Positions 25,925-35,026 of a DNA stretch of 44,912 nt are shown piece after piece. The stretch's first letter is position 1, and each line of letters starts with the position of its first letter. Location: contig DAOVZK010000013.1 in NCBI GenBank assembly GCA_030635145.1, forward strand, positions 1 to 44,912, written 5' to 3'. The notes under the pieces were generated by a model. The model saw only the letters and a list, made by a program, of their open reading frames with translations. It made no database searches and had not been told where the DNA came from. Made by a program: the position numbers and the translations under genes. Source of the stretch: Planctomycetota bacterium (GTDB lineage: Bacteria; Planctomycetota; Phycisphaerae; SM23-33).

Positions 25925-26464
25925 ATGGTAGAGAAAAATTGTAAATCCTCGTGTAAGTGCTGCGAAAATGAATCGCAGGAAACGCTGCTGTCGCGAGTGG
26001 ATGAATTGATAAACGAATACCGCGGCCAGAAGGGCGCTTTAATTCCCGTGCTGCAGCAGGGGCAGGCGATATTCGGTTACCTTCCGGAGATTGTTCAAAA
26101 ACGTATCAGCGAAGGATTGGGAATTCCGCTTCACAAAGTTTACGGAGTAGTGACGTTTTACTCGTTTTTCTCTCAGGAACCGCGTGGGAAATATCTCATC
26201 CGCGTTTGTATGGGAACGGCGTGCTATGTTCGCAACGGTAAAAAGGTGCTCGACGAATTAAAGGAGCAGCTGGGTGTTGACGTTGGTGAAACGACCGACG
26301 ATTTGCTGTTTACGCTGGACGTGGGGCGATGTTTTGGGGCGTGCGGGCTGGCACCGATTATCATGGTTAACGACGACGTCTACCAGCGGTTAAAACCGTC
26401 GGAGATTGGGAAGATTCTCGAATCGTACCGCAAGCCTCAGGTAGAGGCGGAGGTGGCGAAATGA
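25925..26464 (+). CDS. nuoE: NuoE / HydC-type [2Fe-2S] subunit
   Basis: The protein belongs to the 24-kDa subunit family of complex I and NAD(P)-linked hydrogenases. The thioredoxin-fold [2Fe-2S] ligands are Cys95-x4-Cys100 and Cys136-x3-Cys140 (CMGTAC and CFGACG). The helical N-terminal domain has the family YGVVTFYSFF segment. A Cys-rich head (CKSSCKCC at 6-13) is extra. The stop overlaps the start of the NuoF-like gene by 4 bases. Together they form the NADH-oxidising arm of a larger enzyme. With no other complex I genes here, HydC/HndA is as likely as true NuoE. Confidence 0.9.
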   Translation: MVEKNCKSSCKCCENESQETLLSRVDELINEYRGQKGALIPVLQQGQAIFGYLPEIVQKRISEGLGIPLHKVYGVVTFYSFFSQEPRGKYLIRVCMGTACYVRNGKKVLDELKEQLGVDVGETTDDLLFTLDVGRCFGACGLAPIIMVNDDVYQRLKPSEIGKILESYRKPQVEAEVAK

Positions 26465-28353
26465 CCGACACCTGCAAAAAAATCGGAAGCGTAAAGCAGC
26501 TCGAAGCCGTTCGCACCGCCGCCGTCGAGGCAGCTGGAAGCAGTGCCGCCGAAACCGAAAAAATCCTCATCTGCATGGGCGGGGGATGTATCGCCTCCGG
26601 TTCGGAGTGCGTGAAGAATGCATTGCTGGAGTCGCTGGACAAGCACAAGCTTGGCGATAAGGTGAGCGTTGTCGAAACCGGCTGTTTGGGGCCATGCGTA
26701 CGCGGGCCTGTTGTTATGGTTGGGGCAGATCGCGCGTTCTACCAGAATCTCAAACCCGACGACGCAGAAAAAATCGTCGAGCAACACGTTATAGGCGGAA
26801 AGATCGTCGAGGAACTTACCTGGACGGACGACAGTGACAATTCGGCATCTTCGCCGAAAATTCCTGTACCGCTGCAGGATGATATCGAATTTTTCAAACG
26901 CCAGACGAAAATCGTTCTTCGTAATTGCGGACTGATCGATCCCGGAAGCATTACGGAATACATCGCCCGCGACGGATACCGCGCGTTGGGTAAAGTTCTG
27001 GACGGAATGACCAGCGACGATGTGTTGAGCGAGATGAACAAATCCGGCTTGAAAGGCCGCGGTGGTGGTGGTTTCCCGACCGGCAGGAAATGGGAGTTTG
27101 CCATCAAATCGCCCGACCCCGTAAAATACATCCTCTGCAATGCCGACGAAGGCGACCCCGGTGCGTTCATGGATCGCAGCGTTCTTGAGGGCGACCCGCA
27201 CTCGGTTATCGAGGGCATGGCCATCGGCGGATTTACGATCGGTTCTTCGCAGGGTTACGTTTACGTGCGGGCCGAATATCCCCTCGCTGTGGAACGTCTC
27301 CAAAAGGCTATCCAGGATGCTCGCGCAGCTGGGCTGCTTGGTGAAAATATTCTCGGCACTGGGTTTTCGTTCGATCTGGAAATTCGCATGGGCAGCGGGG
27401 CGTTTGTGTGCGGCGAAGAAACCGCGCTTATCGCCTCCATTGAGGGCGAGCGTGGGGAACCGCGTTCCCGCCCGCCGTTCCCGGCTGTTAAGGGATTGTG
27501 GGAAAAACCCACGCTGTTGAACAACGTTGAAACTTACGCGAACGTACCGGCGATTCTGCTTAACGGCGGTGACTGGTTTGCTTCGTTTGGAACCGAAAAC
27601 AGCAAGGGCACGAAAGTCTTTGCACTTGCCGGTGCGATTAATATTTCCGGGCTGGTCGAGGTGCCGGTTGGTACGACGTTCCGGGAGATTATTTACGACA
27701 TCGGTGGGGGAATTCTCGGCGGGAAGAAGTTCAAGGCTGCCCAGATCGGCGGCCCGTCCGGCGGATGCATTCCCGAGCAGTATCTCGATACTCCGATAGA
27801 TTACGAGTCGCTGAACGCGCTCGGTGCGATCATGGGCTCCGGCGGATTGGTCGTAATGGACGAAGACACGTGCATGGTCGATGTGGCGCGATTTTTCCTG
27901 GAGTTCATGCAGGAAGAATCGTGCGGAAAATGCGTGCCGTGCCGCCTCGGGATAACGCGAATGCTGGACATTATCAACGGAATAACGCAGGGCCACGGGC
28001 AACCGGGCGATATCGAAGAGCTGCAGCAAATTGGCGAAGGTATTCAGGCGGCGGCATTGTGCGGGCTTGGACAGACGGCCCCGAATCCGGTGCTGTCGAC
28101 GATTCGGCATTTCCGCGACGAGTACGAGGCACATATCAACGACAAGCATTGCCCCGCCCACGTCTGCAAAGATCTTGTGAGCTATAGCATTGACGCTGAA
28201 AAATGTACCGGCTGTACGCTGTGTGCCAAGAAATGCCCGACCGATGCAATTACGGGTGTCGTCAAAGGCCCGCACGCTATCGTGTTGGACAAGTGTATCG
28301 CCTGCGGAATGTGCCTCGAAGTTTGCCGCTTTGATGCGGTGAGCGTAAAATAA
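26461..28353 (+). CDS. nuoF: NuoF / HydB-type NADH-binding flavoprotein with extra ferredoxin domains
   Basis: Domains in order over 630 residues: a thioredoxin-like [2Fe-2S] domain (Cys38, Cys43, Cys75, Cys79); the FMN/NADH domain with GLKGRGGGGFPTGRKW near 200 and CNADEGDPGAFMDR; an SLBB-like region; a [4Fe-4S] site (Cys488, Cys491, Cys494 in SCGKCVPC, and Cys534); and a C-terminal pair of [4Fe-4S] motifs (CTGCTLCAKKC, CIACGMC). This is the architecture of the beta subunit of electron-bifurcating hydrogenases and related NAD-linked dehydrogenases. The catalytic subunit gene expected next is missing: a tRNA follows instead. Confidence 0.93.
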   Translation: MTDTCKKIGSVKQLEAVRTAAVEAAGSSAAETEKILICMGGGCIASGSECVKNALLESLDKHKLGDKVSVVETGCLGPCVRGPVVMVGADRAFYQNLKPDDAEKIVEQHVIGGKIVEELTWTDDSDNSASSPKIPVPLQDDIEFFKRQTKIVLRNCGLIDPGSITEYIARDGYRALGKVLDGMTSDDVLSEMNKSGLKGRGGGGFPTGRKWEFAIKSPDPVKYILCNADEGDPGAFMDRSVLEGDPHSVIEGMAIGGFTIGSSQGYVYVRAEYPLAVERLQKAIQDARAAGLLGENILGTGFSFDLEIRMGSGAFVCGEETALIASIEGERGEPRSRPPFPAVKGLWEKPTLLNNVETYANVPAILLNGGDWFASFGTENSKGTKVFALAGAINISGLVEVPVGTTFREIIYDIGGGILGGKKFKAAQIGGPSGGCIPEQYLDTPIDYESLNALGAIMGSGGLVVMDEDTCMVDVARFFLEFMQEESCGKCVPCRLGITRMLDIINGITQGHGQPGDIEELQQIGEGIQAAALCGLGQTAPNPVLSTIRHFRDEYEAHINDKHCPAHVCKDLVSYSIDAEKCTGCTLCAKKCPTDAITGVVKGPHAIVLDKCIACGMCLEVCRFDAVSVK

Positions 28354-28480
28354 TGGGCGTAAACTAGACGCCGAAAAGCGTCTGCGATTGCCGCTCAAGT
28401 AGAATTACTTGGGTGACAACGGGAATTTAGCGATAGATTCTTGACGGTAATCGCATCTGACGATAAAGTTAACGACCCGT

Positions 28481-28567
28481 GGTAGGGTGTCCGAGCGGCC
28501 GAAGGAACTGGTCTTGAAAACCAGCGTGCCCGAAAGGGTACCGTGGGTTCGAATCCCACCCCTACCG
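28481..28567 (+). tRNA. tRNA-Ser (TGA anticodon)
   Basis: Acceptor GGTAGGG pairs with CCCTACC. The anticodon stem CTGGT/ACCAG encloses CTTGAAA with anticodon TGA. A long variable arm (GTGCCCGAAAGGGTAC) marks a class II tRNA, and the T arm has GGTTCGAATCC. CCA is not encoded. It lies about 130 bases after the NuoF-like gene. Confidence 0.97.
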
Positions 28568-28574
28568 TCCGCGC

Positions 28575-28692
28575 CCCGCGGAGGCAAATAAGCTTCGCTC
28601 ATCGCGCGGGATTTTTGTTGGGTGGGATGAGAACCCACCCCGTCGCGTAGCGACAGCCCGTGGGTTCGACGCCGAAGGCGCCGCTTCTTAGC
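28575..28692 (+). other. Run of small hairpins after tRNA-Ser
   Basis: CCCGCG (28575) can pair with CGCGGG (28605), followed by ATTTTTG, a possible weak terminator. Then come GGTGGG/CCCACC, GTCGC/GCGAC and GCGCC/GGCGC hairpins. The arrangement resembles the dispersed repeat modules elsewhere in the window. No gene is visible before mutS2. Confidence 0.4.
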
Positions 28693-28743
28693 GAATCTCA
28701 CCAACTTTATTGGCGGAGAACCAATTTATTTACGCCGCTTTTA

Positions 28744-28773
28744 CTGACAATTTTCCGGATTTTGGTGTATATT
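28744..28773 (+). promoter_or_regulatory. Putative promoter giving a leaderless mutS2 mRNA
   Basis: CTGACA (28744-28749) and TATATT (28768-28773) are 18 bases apart. The -10 ends 6 bases before the mutS2 ATG at 28780, so transcription would start at about the first codon. No Shine-Dalgarno sequence precedes the ATG, which agrees with a leaderless transcript. Confidence 0.45.
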
Positions 28774-28779
28774 GGGCGA

Positions 28780-31392
28780 ATGGATCGTTTTACACTCGAG
28801 AAAATTCAGTTCGATGCGGTGCGTGGGATACTTGCAGGGTTTTGCAGCTGTAAGCTCGGTAAGTCCGCCGCTGCCCGTTTGACGCCCAGCATAAAGCTGG
28901 ACGTTATACAAAAATCGCTCAACGAAACTTCGCAGATGGTCGAAGTCATTCGCGATATCGGCCTACCGCCGTTCGGTGGAGTAACTGATATTTCGCGTAA
29001 CTTATCCCGCGTGAAACCTGCCGGTGGGGCCGACGCCGAAGACTTCGCGCAAATCGCATCGACCCTCGACGGAATTTCGACCTGCCACGCCTTTATGCTA
29101 AAACTTCCCGAACGATTCGACTTGTTGCACGCGTTGGGAAAACAGCTGGGCGATTTTTCGCACGAGTCGGCGGCTATCCGTCAGGTCGTAAGCTCCGACG
29201 GAACAGTACGCGACGACGCCTCACCGAAGCTCGCCGAACTGCGGCGCGAAATCGCAGCTGTCACGCAGCAGATTCACGACGTTATCCACCAATACGTTCG
29301 CGACCCCGAAATTCGCAAGCTACTGACGGGCACAAACGTGACGGTTCACGGTGATCGCTACGTATTACCTGTGCGGGCCGACCATCGCGGGCGATTACCC
29401 GGTGTCGTTCATCGCTCCAGCCATAGCGGGCAGACGGTTTTCGTCGAGCCAAACGCATCGGTGACGCTGAACAATCGGTTAGTGGATTTGCAGGATAACG
29501 AGCGGGCGGAAATTTCACGGCTGCTCGCGGAGCTGGGTATCAAGATCACCGCCAAGTCGCGTAAAATCGAATCTTCGCTCAAGGCGATGGGAAAAATCGA
29601 TCTCGTTTCTGGCAAGGCGCAGTATTCGTATCAGTTTGACATGACGGCCCCGGAAATTTCGCAGCAGGGGGGCATGGAGTTGTTTCAGGTTCAGCATCCG
29701 CTGCTGACAGCCCAGGCGTGGGAAGACAAACGCGCCGGGAAAGCTCCTGAAGAATCAATCGACGTCGTGCCGATCAACGTTCGGCTTGGCAGCGACTTCG
29801 ACATTCTCGTAATCACCGGCAGCAACACGGGCGGAAAAACCGTTACGCTGAAAACCGTCGCGCTGATGGCGGTGATGGCCCAGTCGGGAATGCACTTACC
29901 CGCCCAACGCGGCGCGAAGGTTCCGCTGTTTACCGATGTGCTGATCGAAATCGGCGACGAGCAATCGCTGGAGCAATCGCTAAGTACGTTCGGGGGGCAT
30001 GTCGAGAGGCTGAAACATATTTTCGCCAATGCCGACAAGTCCACACTTGTGCTGCTCGACGAACTTGGCAGCGGCACCGATCCCGACGAGGGCGGAGCCA
30101 TCGGCCAGGCTGTGCTGGATGAGCTGCGGCGAATCGGATGTCTCGCCATGGTTACGACGCACTTTTCGATCCTCAAGGCCTACGCCATGAATCACGACCG
30201 CGTCGATAACGCATCCGTCGAGTTCGACACGCAAACGCTCCGTCCGGCGTATCATCTAAACATCGGTACGCCCGGAGAATCGCACGCCATTTCCGTCGCC
30301 GAAAAGCTGGGGCTGCCTAAAAACATAACCGCACTGGCGCGTAAACATCTTGGCAAGCGCGGCGGACAGTTTCGCAAGGCCATGCGCGTGACGGGCGAGG
30401 CACGCCGCAACGCCGAAGACGCACGTGCCGGTGCGACGGCGGCGAAAATTGAGGCCGAAAATCAGGCACGGGTCTACGAAACCAAACTCGCCGATCTCGA
30501 CGGGTTAAAACGCGACCTGACCCAATGGCTGGCGAGGCTGACGGAGATGAAAGCGGGCGACGAAATTCCCGTACCGGCAAGTCGCATTGGGGCCACCGGT
30601 AAAATTGGAAAGCTTGTGCGGATTGAGTTTCACAAACAGCAAGCGGTTATCGATGTCGACAAATTGCAGCTGGAAATTCCGCTCACCGAACTGATGCCGG
30701 ATATCGGGCAGCAGCAGGTACGCAAGCAGCTTGCCGCCGAGCGTCAAACGCAGGCGTCGCTGATTCGCGATGCAGAGGCTGACCAGGCGGCGGCGAAGAA
30801 ATTACGCGAGCAGGCCGAGCAGGCGCAAAAACTCCACACCGCTCGTGCCAAGCAGTTCGATATGTGGCTGGGGGCGATTGCCCGCGTGAAAGTTGGCGAC
30901 GACGTGCCGATCAATCAACGGCCCGGCTGCGGAAAAGTTACCGCGTTCGACCTTCCCGGAATGCACGCCACTGTGGAAGTCGAAGGCGGAAAGACGATGC
31001 GAGTTTCGCTGCAGGATCTTTTTCCGCAGATCGGCCCATTCGCTCCGAAAGCTCCAGCTGGTAATCGTTCTCGACAACAGCGGAGGCCCGGCGACAGAAA
31101 TTCTGCTGACCAATCGCAAAGGGCAGGGCAGGGGCGTGGGAAACCGCGCGACGTTAATCGTCCCATACCGCACGGTAAAACGCAGGGCAAGCCCGCAGCC
31201 GAGAATCGCAAAGCTCTGCTCGCGACCAAACCCGGTGAGAAGGTTTTCGTTGTGCCGTTTAACACAGCTGCCACGCTTGTTCGTATCGACGAGGGTAAAG
31301 ACCAGATTACCGTTCAGCGTGGTGCGTTTGAAATGCAGGTGAAGATTTCTGACTGCGAACCAGTCGGTTACGGCAAGGACAAACGCAAATAG
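28780..31392 (+). CDS. mutS2: MutS2 ATPase lacking the Smr domain
   Basis: MutS2 proteins act on recombination intermediates or collided ribosomes. The 870-residue protein has the MutS2 core: GDRYVLPVRADHRGRLPGVV, HSGQTVFVEP, Walker A G347-SNTGGKT, Walker B LVLLDELGSGTDPDEGG and TTHFSILKAYA. A coiled coil follows. After it come three short beta-type segments resembling KOW modules (near 585, 705 and 840), split by a basic Arg/Gln/Gly-rich linker. The Smr nuclease domain that normally ends MutS2 is absent. ATG 28780 is chosen over a start 40 codons upstream, because family homology begins with MDRFTLEKIQFD. Confidence 0.92.
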   Translation: MDRFTLEKIQFDAVRGILAGFCSCKLGKSAAARLTPSIKLDVIQKSLNETSQMVEVIRDIGLPPFGGVTDISRNLSRVKPAGGADAEDFAQIASTLDGISTCHAFMLKLPERFDLLHALGKQLGDFSHESAAIRQVVSSDGTVRDDASPKLAELRREIAAVTQQIHDVIHQYVRDPEIRKLLTGTNVTVHGDRYVLPVRADHRGRLPGVVHRSSHSGQTVFVEPNASVTLNNRLVDLQDNERAEISRLLAELGIKITAKSRKIESSLKAMGKIDLVSGKAQYSYQFDMTAPEISQQGGMELFQVQHPLLTAQAWEDKRAGKAPEESIDVVPINVRLGSDFDILVITGSNTGGKTVTLKTVALMAVMAQSGMHLPAQRGAKVPLFTDVLIEIGDEQSLEQSLSTFGGHVERLKHIFANADKSTLVLLDELGSGTDPDEGGAIGQAVLDELRRIGCLAMVTTHFSILKAYAMNHDRVDNASVEFDTQTLRPAYHLNIGTPGESHAISVAEKLGLPKNITALARKHLGKRGGQFRKAMRVTGEARRNAEDARAGATAAKIEAENQARVYETKLADLDGLKRDLTQWLARLTEMKAGDEIPVPASRIGATGKIGKLVRIEFHKQQAVIDVDKLQLEIPLTELMPDIGQQQVRKQLAAERQTQASLIRDAEADQAAAKKLREQAEQAQKLHTARAKQFDMWLGAIARVKVGDDVPINQRPGCGKVTAFDLPGMHATVEVEGGKTMRVSLQDLFPQIGPFAPKAPAGNRSRQQRRPGDRNSADQSQRAGQGRGKPRDVNRPIPHGKTQGKPAAENRKALLATKPGEKVFVVPFNTAATLVRIDEGKDQITVQRGAFEMQVKISDCEPVGYGKDKRK

Positions 31393-31424
31393 CAGCCGGG
31401 GCTGATACCCGCTGCAACGGCGCA

Positions 31425-31460
31425 TAAAAAAAGACGCCCGCAATTTTCTGCAGGCGCCTC
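31425..31460 (-). terminator. Terminator for the minus-strand membrane-protein genes
   Basis: On the minus strand GGCGCCTGC pairs with GCGGGCGTC (two G-U pairs) around an eight-base loop and runs into seven T. It lies about 130 bases beyond the stop at 31593. Confidence 0.75.
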
Positions 31461-31592
31461 AAGATTGTTGCTGTTCTCTCGCGGGTTTATACCGCACGAT
31501 GTTTTTGCCGCCGATAAGCCAACGCATGGGTAAGGCTGTTGGGCGCGGTGAACTCTTCCCCTTATTGCCCCCCTCGCTGAAGGCCTGCGGTG

Positions 31593-32012
31593 TTACCGCT
31601 CGCGATCTTCTTCGCGGTCTTTCATGATGTCGTTGACGTGTTTGGAGATTTCGTTTAACCGGAACTCAATCGAGTTGAGTATCCAGAACTGGAAATGCTC
31701 GACTTTTGCTTGCTTATGGATCATCCAGATAATTTTCAGCGATACCAGCATAACGCCGATTTCCAGCGAGAACAGCTGGGGAACCCAGGAAAGGGCGCCG
31801 ACGAAATGGCGGACGATATCTACGCCGATCAACGCTATCAGGAAGAGGATAAAGACAATGTTGAGTATCTGATCTGTGCGCCGCGACTCGGTTCCGCCGA
31901 TCTGCCCGATGATGTTGCGGATTTTTTCCTTCTCTTCGCGGAATGCGTTGAGCTCTTTTTCCAGCGATTCGATCTCGGCCTGAGCGAGAGATGGTTTTTT
32001 TTTGTTCGGCAC
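31593..32012 (-). CDS. Coiled-coil membrane protein, unknown
   Basis: This 139-residue protein starts at GTG 32012 with AAAGG 6 bases upstream. It has a charged N-terminal coiled coil (about 8-40), two membrane helices (about 48-70 and 77-97) and a charged C terminus ending in Asp/Arg/Glu. No family is recognised. It follows the M50 protease gene by 16 bases on the same strand, so the two are likely one operon. Confidence 0.7.
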   Translation of the reverse strand: MPNKKKPSLAQAEIESLEKELNAFREEKEKIRNIIGQIGGTESRRTDQILNIVFILFLIALIGVDIVRHFVGALSWVPQLFSLEIGVMLVSLKIIWMIHKQAKVEHFQFWILNSIEFRLNEISKHVNDIMKDREEDRER

Positions 32013-32028
32013 GGGATACCTTTCTTTT

Positions 32029-32712
32029 TTACAGCTGTACCAGCATCATCGCCAAATTATGAACAAAGCCAAAAATAATGCTTATGGGGCCGGGCACATA
32101 TTGTCCTGACATGCTGGAAAGTAATCTTGGGCCAAACAACAATGCAAGTAGGATGAACATTCCGTACTGCCTCTGGAACCTTTCATATTCCGACCTTGTT
32201 TCGGTGGGCAGCAATCCACCGAGAATATGATATCCATCCAGCGGAAACACGGGGAGCAAATTAAACACGCATAGCACGAGGTTGATCGACATGGTAATCA
32301 GGAGAGCCTCTATGAGAATATCCCATACGTTGCCTGGATTATCCGAGCCAAATTTTGCACAAACGATGATAACAATCTTCAACAAGCACCCGGAGATAAT
32401 TGCCAGTGCAAGATTACTCATAGGCCCGGCCAGGGAGACCATGATATTTCCCAACCTCGCTGGTTTCATGAGGTGTGGATTTACAGGCACGGGCTTGGCC
32501 CAGCCGAAACCTGCTATAAACAGCATCAGCGTACCGATCAAGCTCAGATGCTTCATCGGGTTAAGCGTCAGGCGGCCGGCACGTAGGGCTGTGGGGTCTC
32601 CAAACGCAAGCGCCACGCGTGCGTGAGCGAATTCGTGCACCGTCAAACTGAGTAAAAGTGCCGGGGCAAGGAACAACAAAAGACGCAAATTTTCGGGAGT
32701 CAGTAAATTCAT
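32029..32712 (-). CDS. Site-2-type membrane metalloprotease (M50 family)
   Basis: M50 enzymes cleave substrates within the membrane. The 227-residue protein has zinc motif His26-Glu27-Phe-Ala-His30 in the first helix. The third-ligand region is VFNLLPVFPLDGYHILGGLL, and there are about five hydrophobic segments. There is no PDZ or CBS domain, so this is the minimal form. The substrate is unknown. The gene is divergent from kdsD across a 150-base spacer. Confidence 0.92.
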   Translation of the reverse strand: MNLLTPENLRLLLFLAPALLLSLTVHEFAHARVALAFGDPTALRAGRLTLNPMKHLSLIGTLMLFIAGFGWAKPVPVNPHLMKPARLGNIMVSLAGPMSNLALAIISGCLLKIVIIVCAKFGSDNPGNVWDILIEALLITMSINLVLCVFNLLPVFPLDGYHILGGLLPTETRSEYERFQRQYGMFILLALLFGPRLLSSMSGQYVPGPISIIFGFVHNLAMMLVQL

Positions 32713-32865
32713 GTCACCCTTTTACTTGACCGGAGCCTGTTCGGCAAGTCATAATACGCAACTTGCGGGAAGTATAGTCCCGTCGGCTGTGGAATTTCCG
32801 CGCATGTGCGGTGGCGGCCTCGAAAATTTAACGGTTTGCTCAAGAGCTAACCGCAGGGAAAATTG

Positions 32866-33912
32866 ATGAAAGACTGCAAAGACAACAGCAATAATACTTG
32901 CGGATGCGAGTGCGAGAAATACTCCAAGCAGCTCGAGCAGGGTAAGCGTGTGCTATTGGCCGAGGGGCAGGCGATTTTAAGCGCCGCCGAACGCATCTGT
33001 CAGGACGTGGCCTTCGCCAAGGCTGCGGAGCTGATTCACGACTGCAAAGGTACCGTCGTGCTGACGGGCGTCGGCAAGGCCGGGATCATCGCGCAAAAGA
33101 TATCCGCAACTCTCGCATCTACCGGAACATTGAGCATTTTCCTGCATCCCGTCGAGGCGTTGCACGGAGACCTCGGGCGGCTGCAGCGGGCGGATGTGGT
33201 AATCGCGCTTTCCAACAGCGGATCGAGCGAGGAAATCGTTCGGCTGCTGGATCACATCAAACGCCGCGGTTCCAAACTCATCGCCATTACCGCCGCCAAC
33301 GAAAGCCCGCTCGGTAATCACGCCGATGTGGCGATTTCGTACGGTAACTTCGACGAAGCCTGCCCGCTGGGTCTGGCACCGTCTGTAAGCACAACCGTAA
33401 TGCTCGCTGTCGGGGATGCTCTCGCGATAACCGTCATGGAGATGCGAAACTTCAAGCCCGAAGAATACGCGACGTATCATCCGGGTGGGGCGTTGGGGCG
33501 TCAGTTCCTCAAGGTCGAGGAGGTTATGACATCTCGCAAGGGCGAGCATCTGAGTCTGGCACGCGATAATCTTACCGTTGGTGAGGCGTTGGGGGCTGCG
33601 GAAAAAGGCGGGCGCCGCACCGGGGCCATGCTGCTCGTAGATGAAAACGGCAACCTAACCGGGATTCTTACCGACGCCGACCTGCGGCGTGCCTTTGTTG
33701 AAAATAGCGACGGGAATATCCAATCCGTCCCCATAAGCGACCTGATGACGAAAGCCCCTAAAAGCATTAAACTCGGTGACCTCGCCAGCGAGGCCGAGGC
33801 GATTTTCAATCAATATCGTATCGACGAATTACCCGTTGTAGACGACAGCGGCAAACCGGTCGGTGTGCTGGATGTTCAGGATTTGCTGGGCGTAAAGACT
33901 CTCAAAGACTAA
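32866..33912 (+). CDS. kdsD: Arabinose-5-phosphate isomerase (KdsD/KpsF)
   Basis: KdsD makes D-arabinose 5-phosphate, the first precursor of Kdo. The 348-residue protein has a SIS domain (VVLTGVGKAGIIAQKISATL, VIALSNSGSSEEIVRLL, HPGGALGRQ) followed by two CBS domains (about 210-345), the usual architecture. An extra N-terminal segment is Cys-rich (Cys4, 12, 14, 16). ATG 32866 has AGGGA 6 bases upstream. In this operon kdsC would normally follow closely, but a two-gene insert lies between them. Confidence 0.96.
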   Translation: MKDCKDNSNNTCGCECEKYSKQLEQGKRVLLAEGQAILSAAERICQDVAFAKAAELIHDCKGTVVLTGVGKAGIIAQKISATLASTGTLSIFLHPVEALHGDLGRLQRADVVIALSNSGSSEEIVRLLDHIKRRGSKLIAITAANESPLGNHADVAISYGNFDEACPLGLAPSVSTTVMLAVGDALAITVMEMRNFKPEEYATYHPGGALGRQFLKVEEVMTSRKGEHLSLARDNLTVGEALGAAEKGGRRTGAMLLVDENGNLTGILTDADLRRAFVENSDGNIQSVPISDLMTKAPKSIKLGDLASEAEAIFNQYRIDELPVVDDSGKPVGVLDVQDLLGVKTLKD

Positions 33913-33998
33913 CGACTTGACTTATAGAAAAGAATGCGTTGAATACAAAAACATGTTCTGTGAATTATTTTTACAGCACCACTGTTAGGAGACATAAG

Positions 33999-35024
33999 GT
34001 GATTAAGAAAATAAAATTCGATCAGTTTACTATCTTTAAAGAATTAACAGTAGATTTTTTCCCTGGCATAAATGTATTTATTGGGACGAATGGTACGGGC
34101 AAAACACATATTCTAAAGGCAGTCTATGCTGCCGCAGATATTACCAAAACAAAAAAGAATTTTGCGGATAAAATTCTCGGTGTTTATATGCCTTCAGAAT
34201 TGCAACTTGGGCGTTTGATTTATCGCAAGCCAGGCAGTTCCGAGGGGGCAGTTGCGATTACCCGCAAGTTAAATGGCGGAAATGCGACACTCCGAATGTC
34301 TTTCTCAAATCATGCCAAGCGATCGGATTCCGCTAAAATTATTGGTATTAACAAGTGGTGTAGTGAACCAATCGAATCTGTTTATATTCCAGTCAAAGAA
34401 ATGTTGGCAAATGCCCCGGGGTTTAACTCTATGGTAACTTATCGAGAATTGCATTTTGAAGAAATTTATGTTGATATCGTCAATCGCGCCCTGACACCAT
34501 TGCTTAAAGGGAATGTGGATGGTGATCGTAGGCGCATATTGGAAATTCTGCAAAACGCCATGAAGGGAAAAGTTAGGGTCAAAAAGGAAGAATTCTTTTT
34601 ACGGAACAAACAGGGAAATCTGGAGTTTTCTCTATTAGCTGAAGGAATTCGTAAATTGGGCCTACTTTGGATGCTGATTCAGAACGGTACCCTCCTCAGT
34701 GGTTCTCTGTTATTATGGGACGAACCGGAAGCTAATCTCAATCCCAAATTGCTACAATCCATTGTAGAGATTCTTTTGGAATTGCAAAGAATGGGAGTGC
34801 AGATTCTTGTTGCAACCCACGACTATGTATTTCTGAAAGAATTGGATTTGCAAGCAAAAGCAACTGATAGCATAGCCTTTCATTCACTCTATCGCGTACC
34901 CGAGCAACAGACCGTTGCGATAGAAACGACTGACAAGTATCTGGATATACACCCAAATGCAATCGCCGAAACATTTACCGACCTCTACAATCGTGATGTT
35001 GAGCGTGCTATAGGGAGAAAGTAA
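33999..35024 (+). CDS. RecF/OLD-type AAA ATPase, putative defence-module ATPase
   Basis: This 341-residue protein has a split ABC/SMC-like ATPase fold: Walker A G29-TNGTGKT, signature-like AEGIRKLG near 214, Walker B LLLWDEPEANLNP (Asp241, Glu242) and switch histidine His274 in VATHDY. It ends soon after, without the TOPRIM domain of OLD nucleases. GTG 33999 is chosen because AGGAG lies 7 bases before it; the TTG 20 codons earlier has no such support. The gene is AT-rich, unlike kdsD and kdsC. The nuclease-like gene follows after 2 bases. Relatives occur as ATPase partners in PtuA-like and other anti-phage modules, but a specific system cannot be named. Confidence 0.82.
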   Translation: MIKKIKFDQFTIFKELTVDFFPGINVFIGTNGTGKTHILKAVYAAADITKTKKNFADKILGVYMPSELQLGRLIYRKPGSSEGAVAITRKLNGGNATLRMSFSNHAKRSDSAKIIGINKWCSEPIESVYIPVKEMLANAPGFNSMVTYRELHFEEIYVDIVNRALTPLLKGNVDGDRRRILEILQNAMKGKVRVKKEEFFLRNKQGNLEFSLLAEGIRKLGLLWMLIQNGTLLSGSLLLWDEPEANLNPKLLQSIVEILLELQRMGVQILVATHDYVFLKELDLQAKATDSIAFHSLYRVPEQQTVAIETTDKYLDIHPNAIAETFTDLYNRDVERAIGRK

Positions 35025-35026
35025 AC

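Noticed and set aside
26437-28398. A 653-codon open frame on the minus strand
   Set aside because: It is fully antisense to the well-conserved NuoE/NuoF-like genes. Long antisense frames are expected from the codon usage here.
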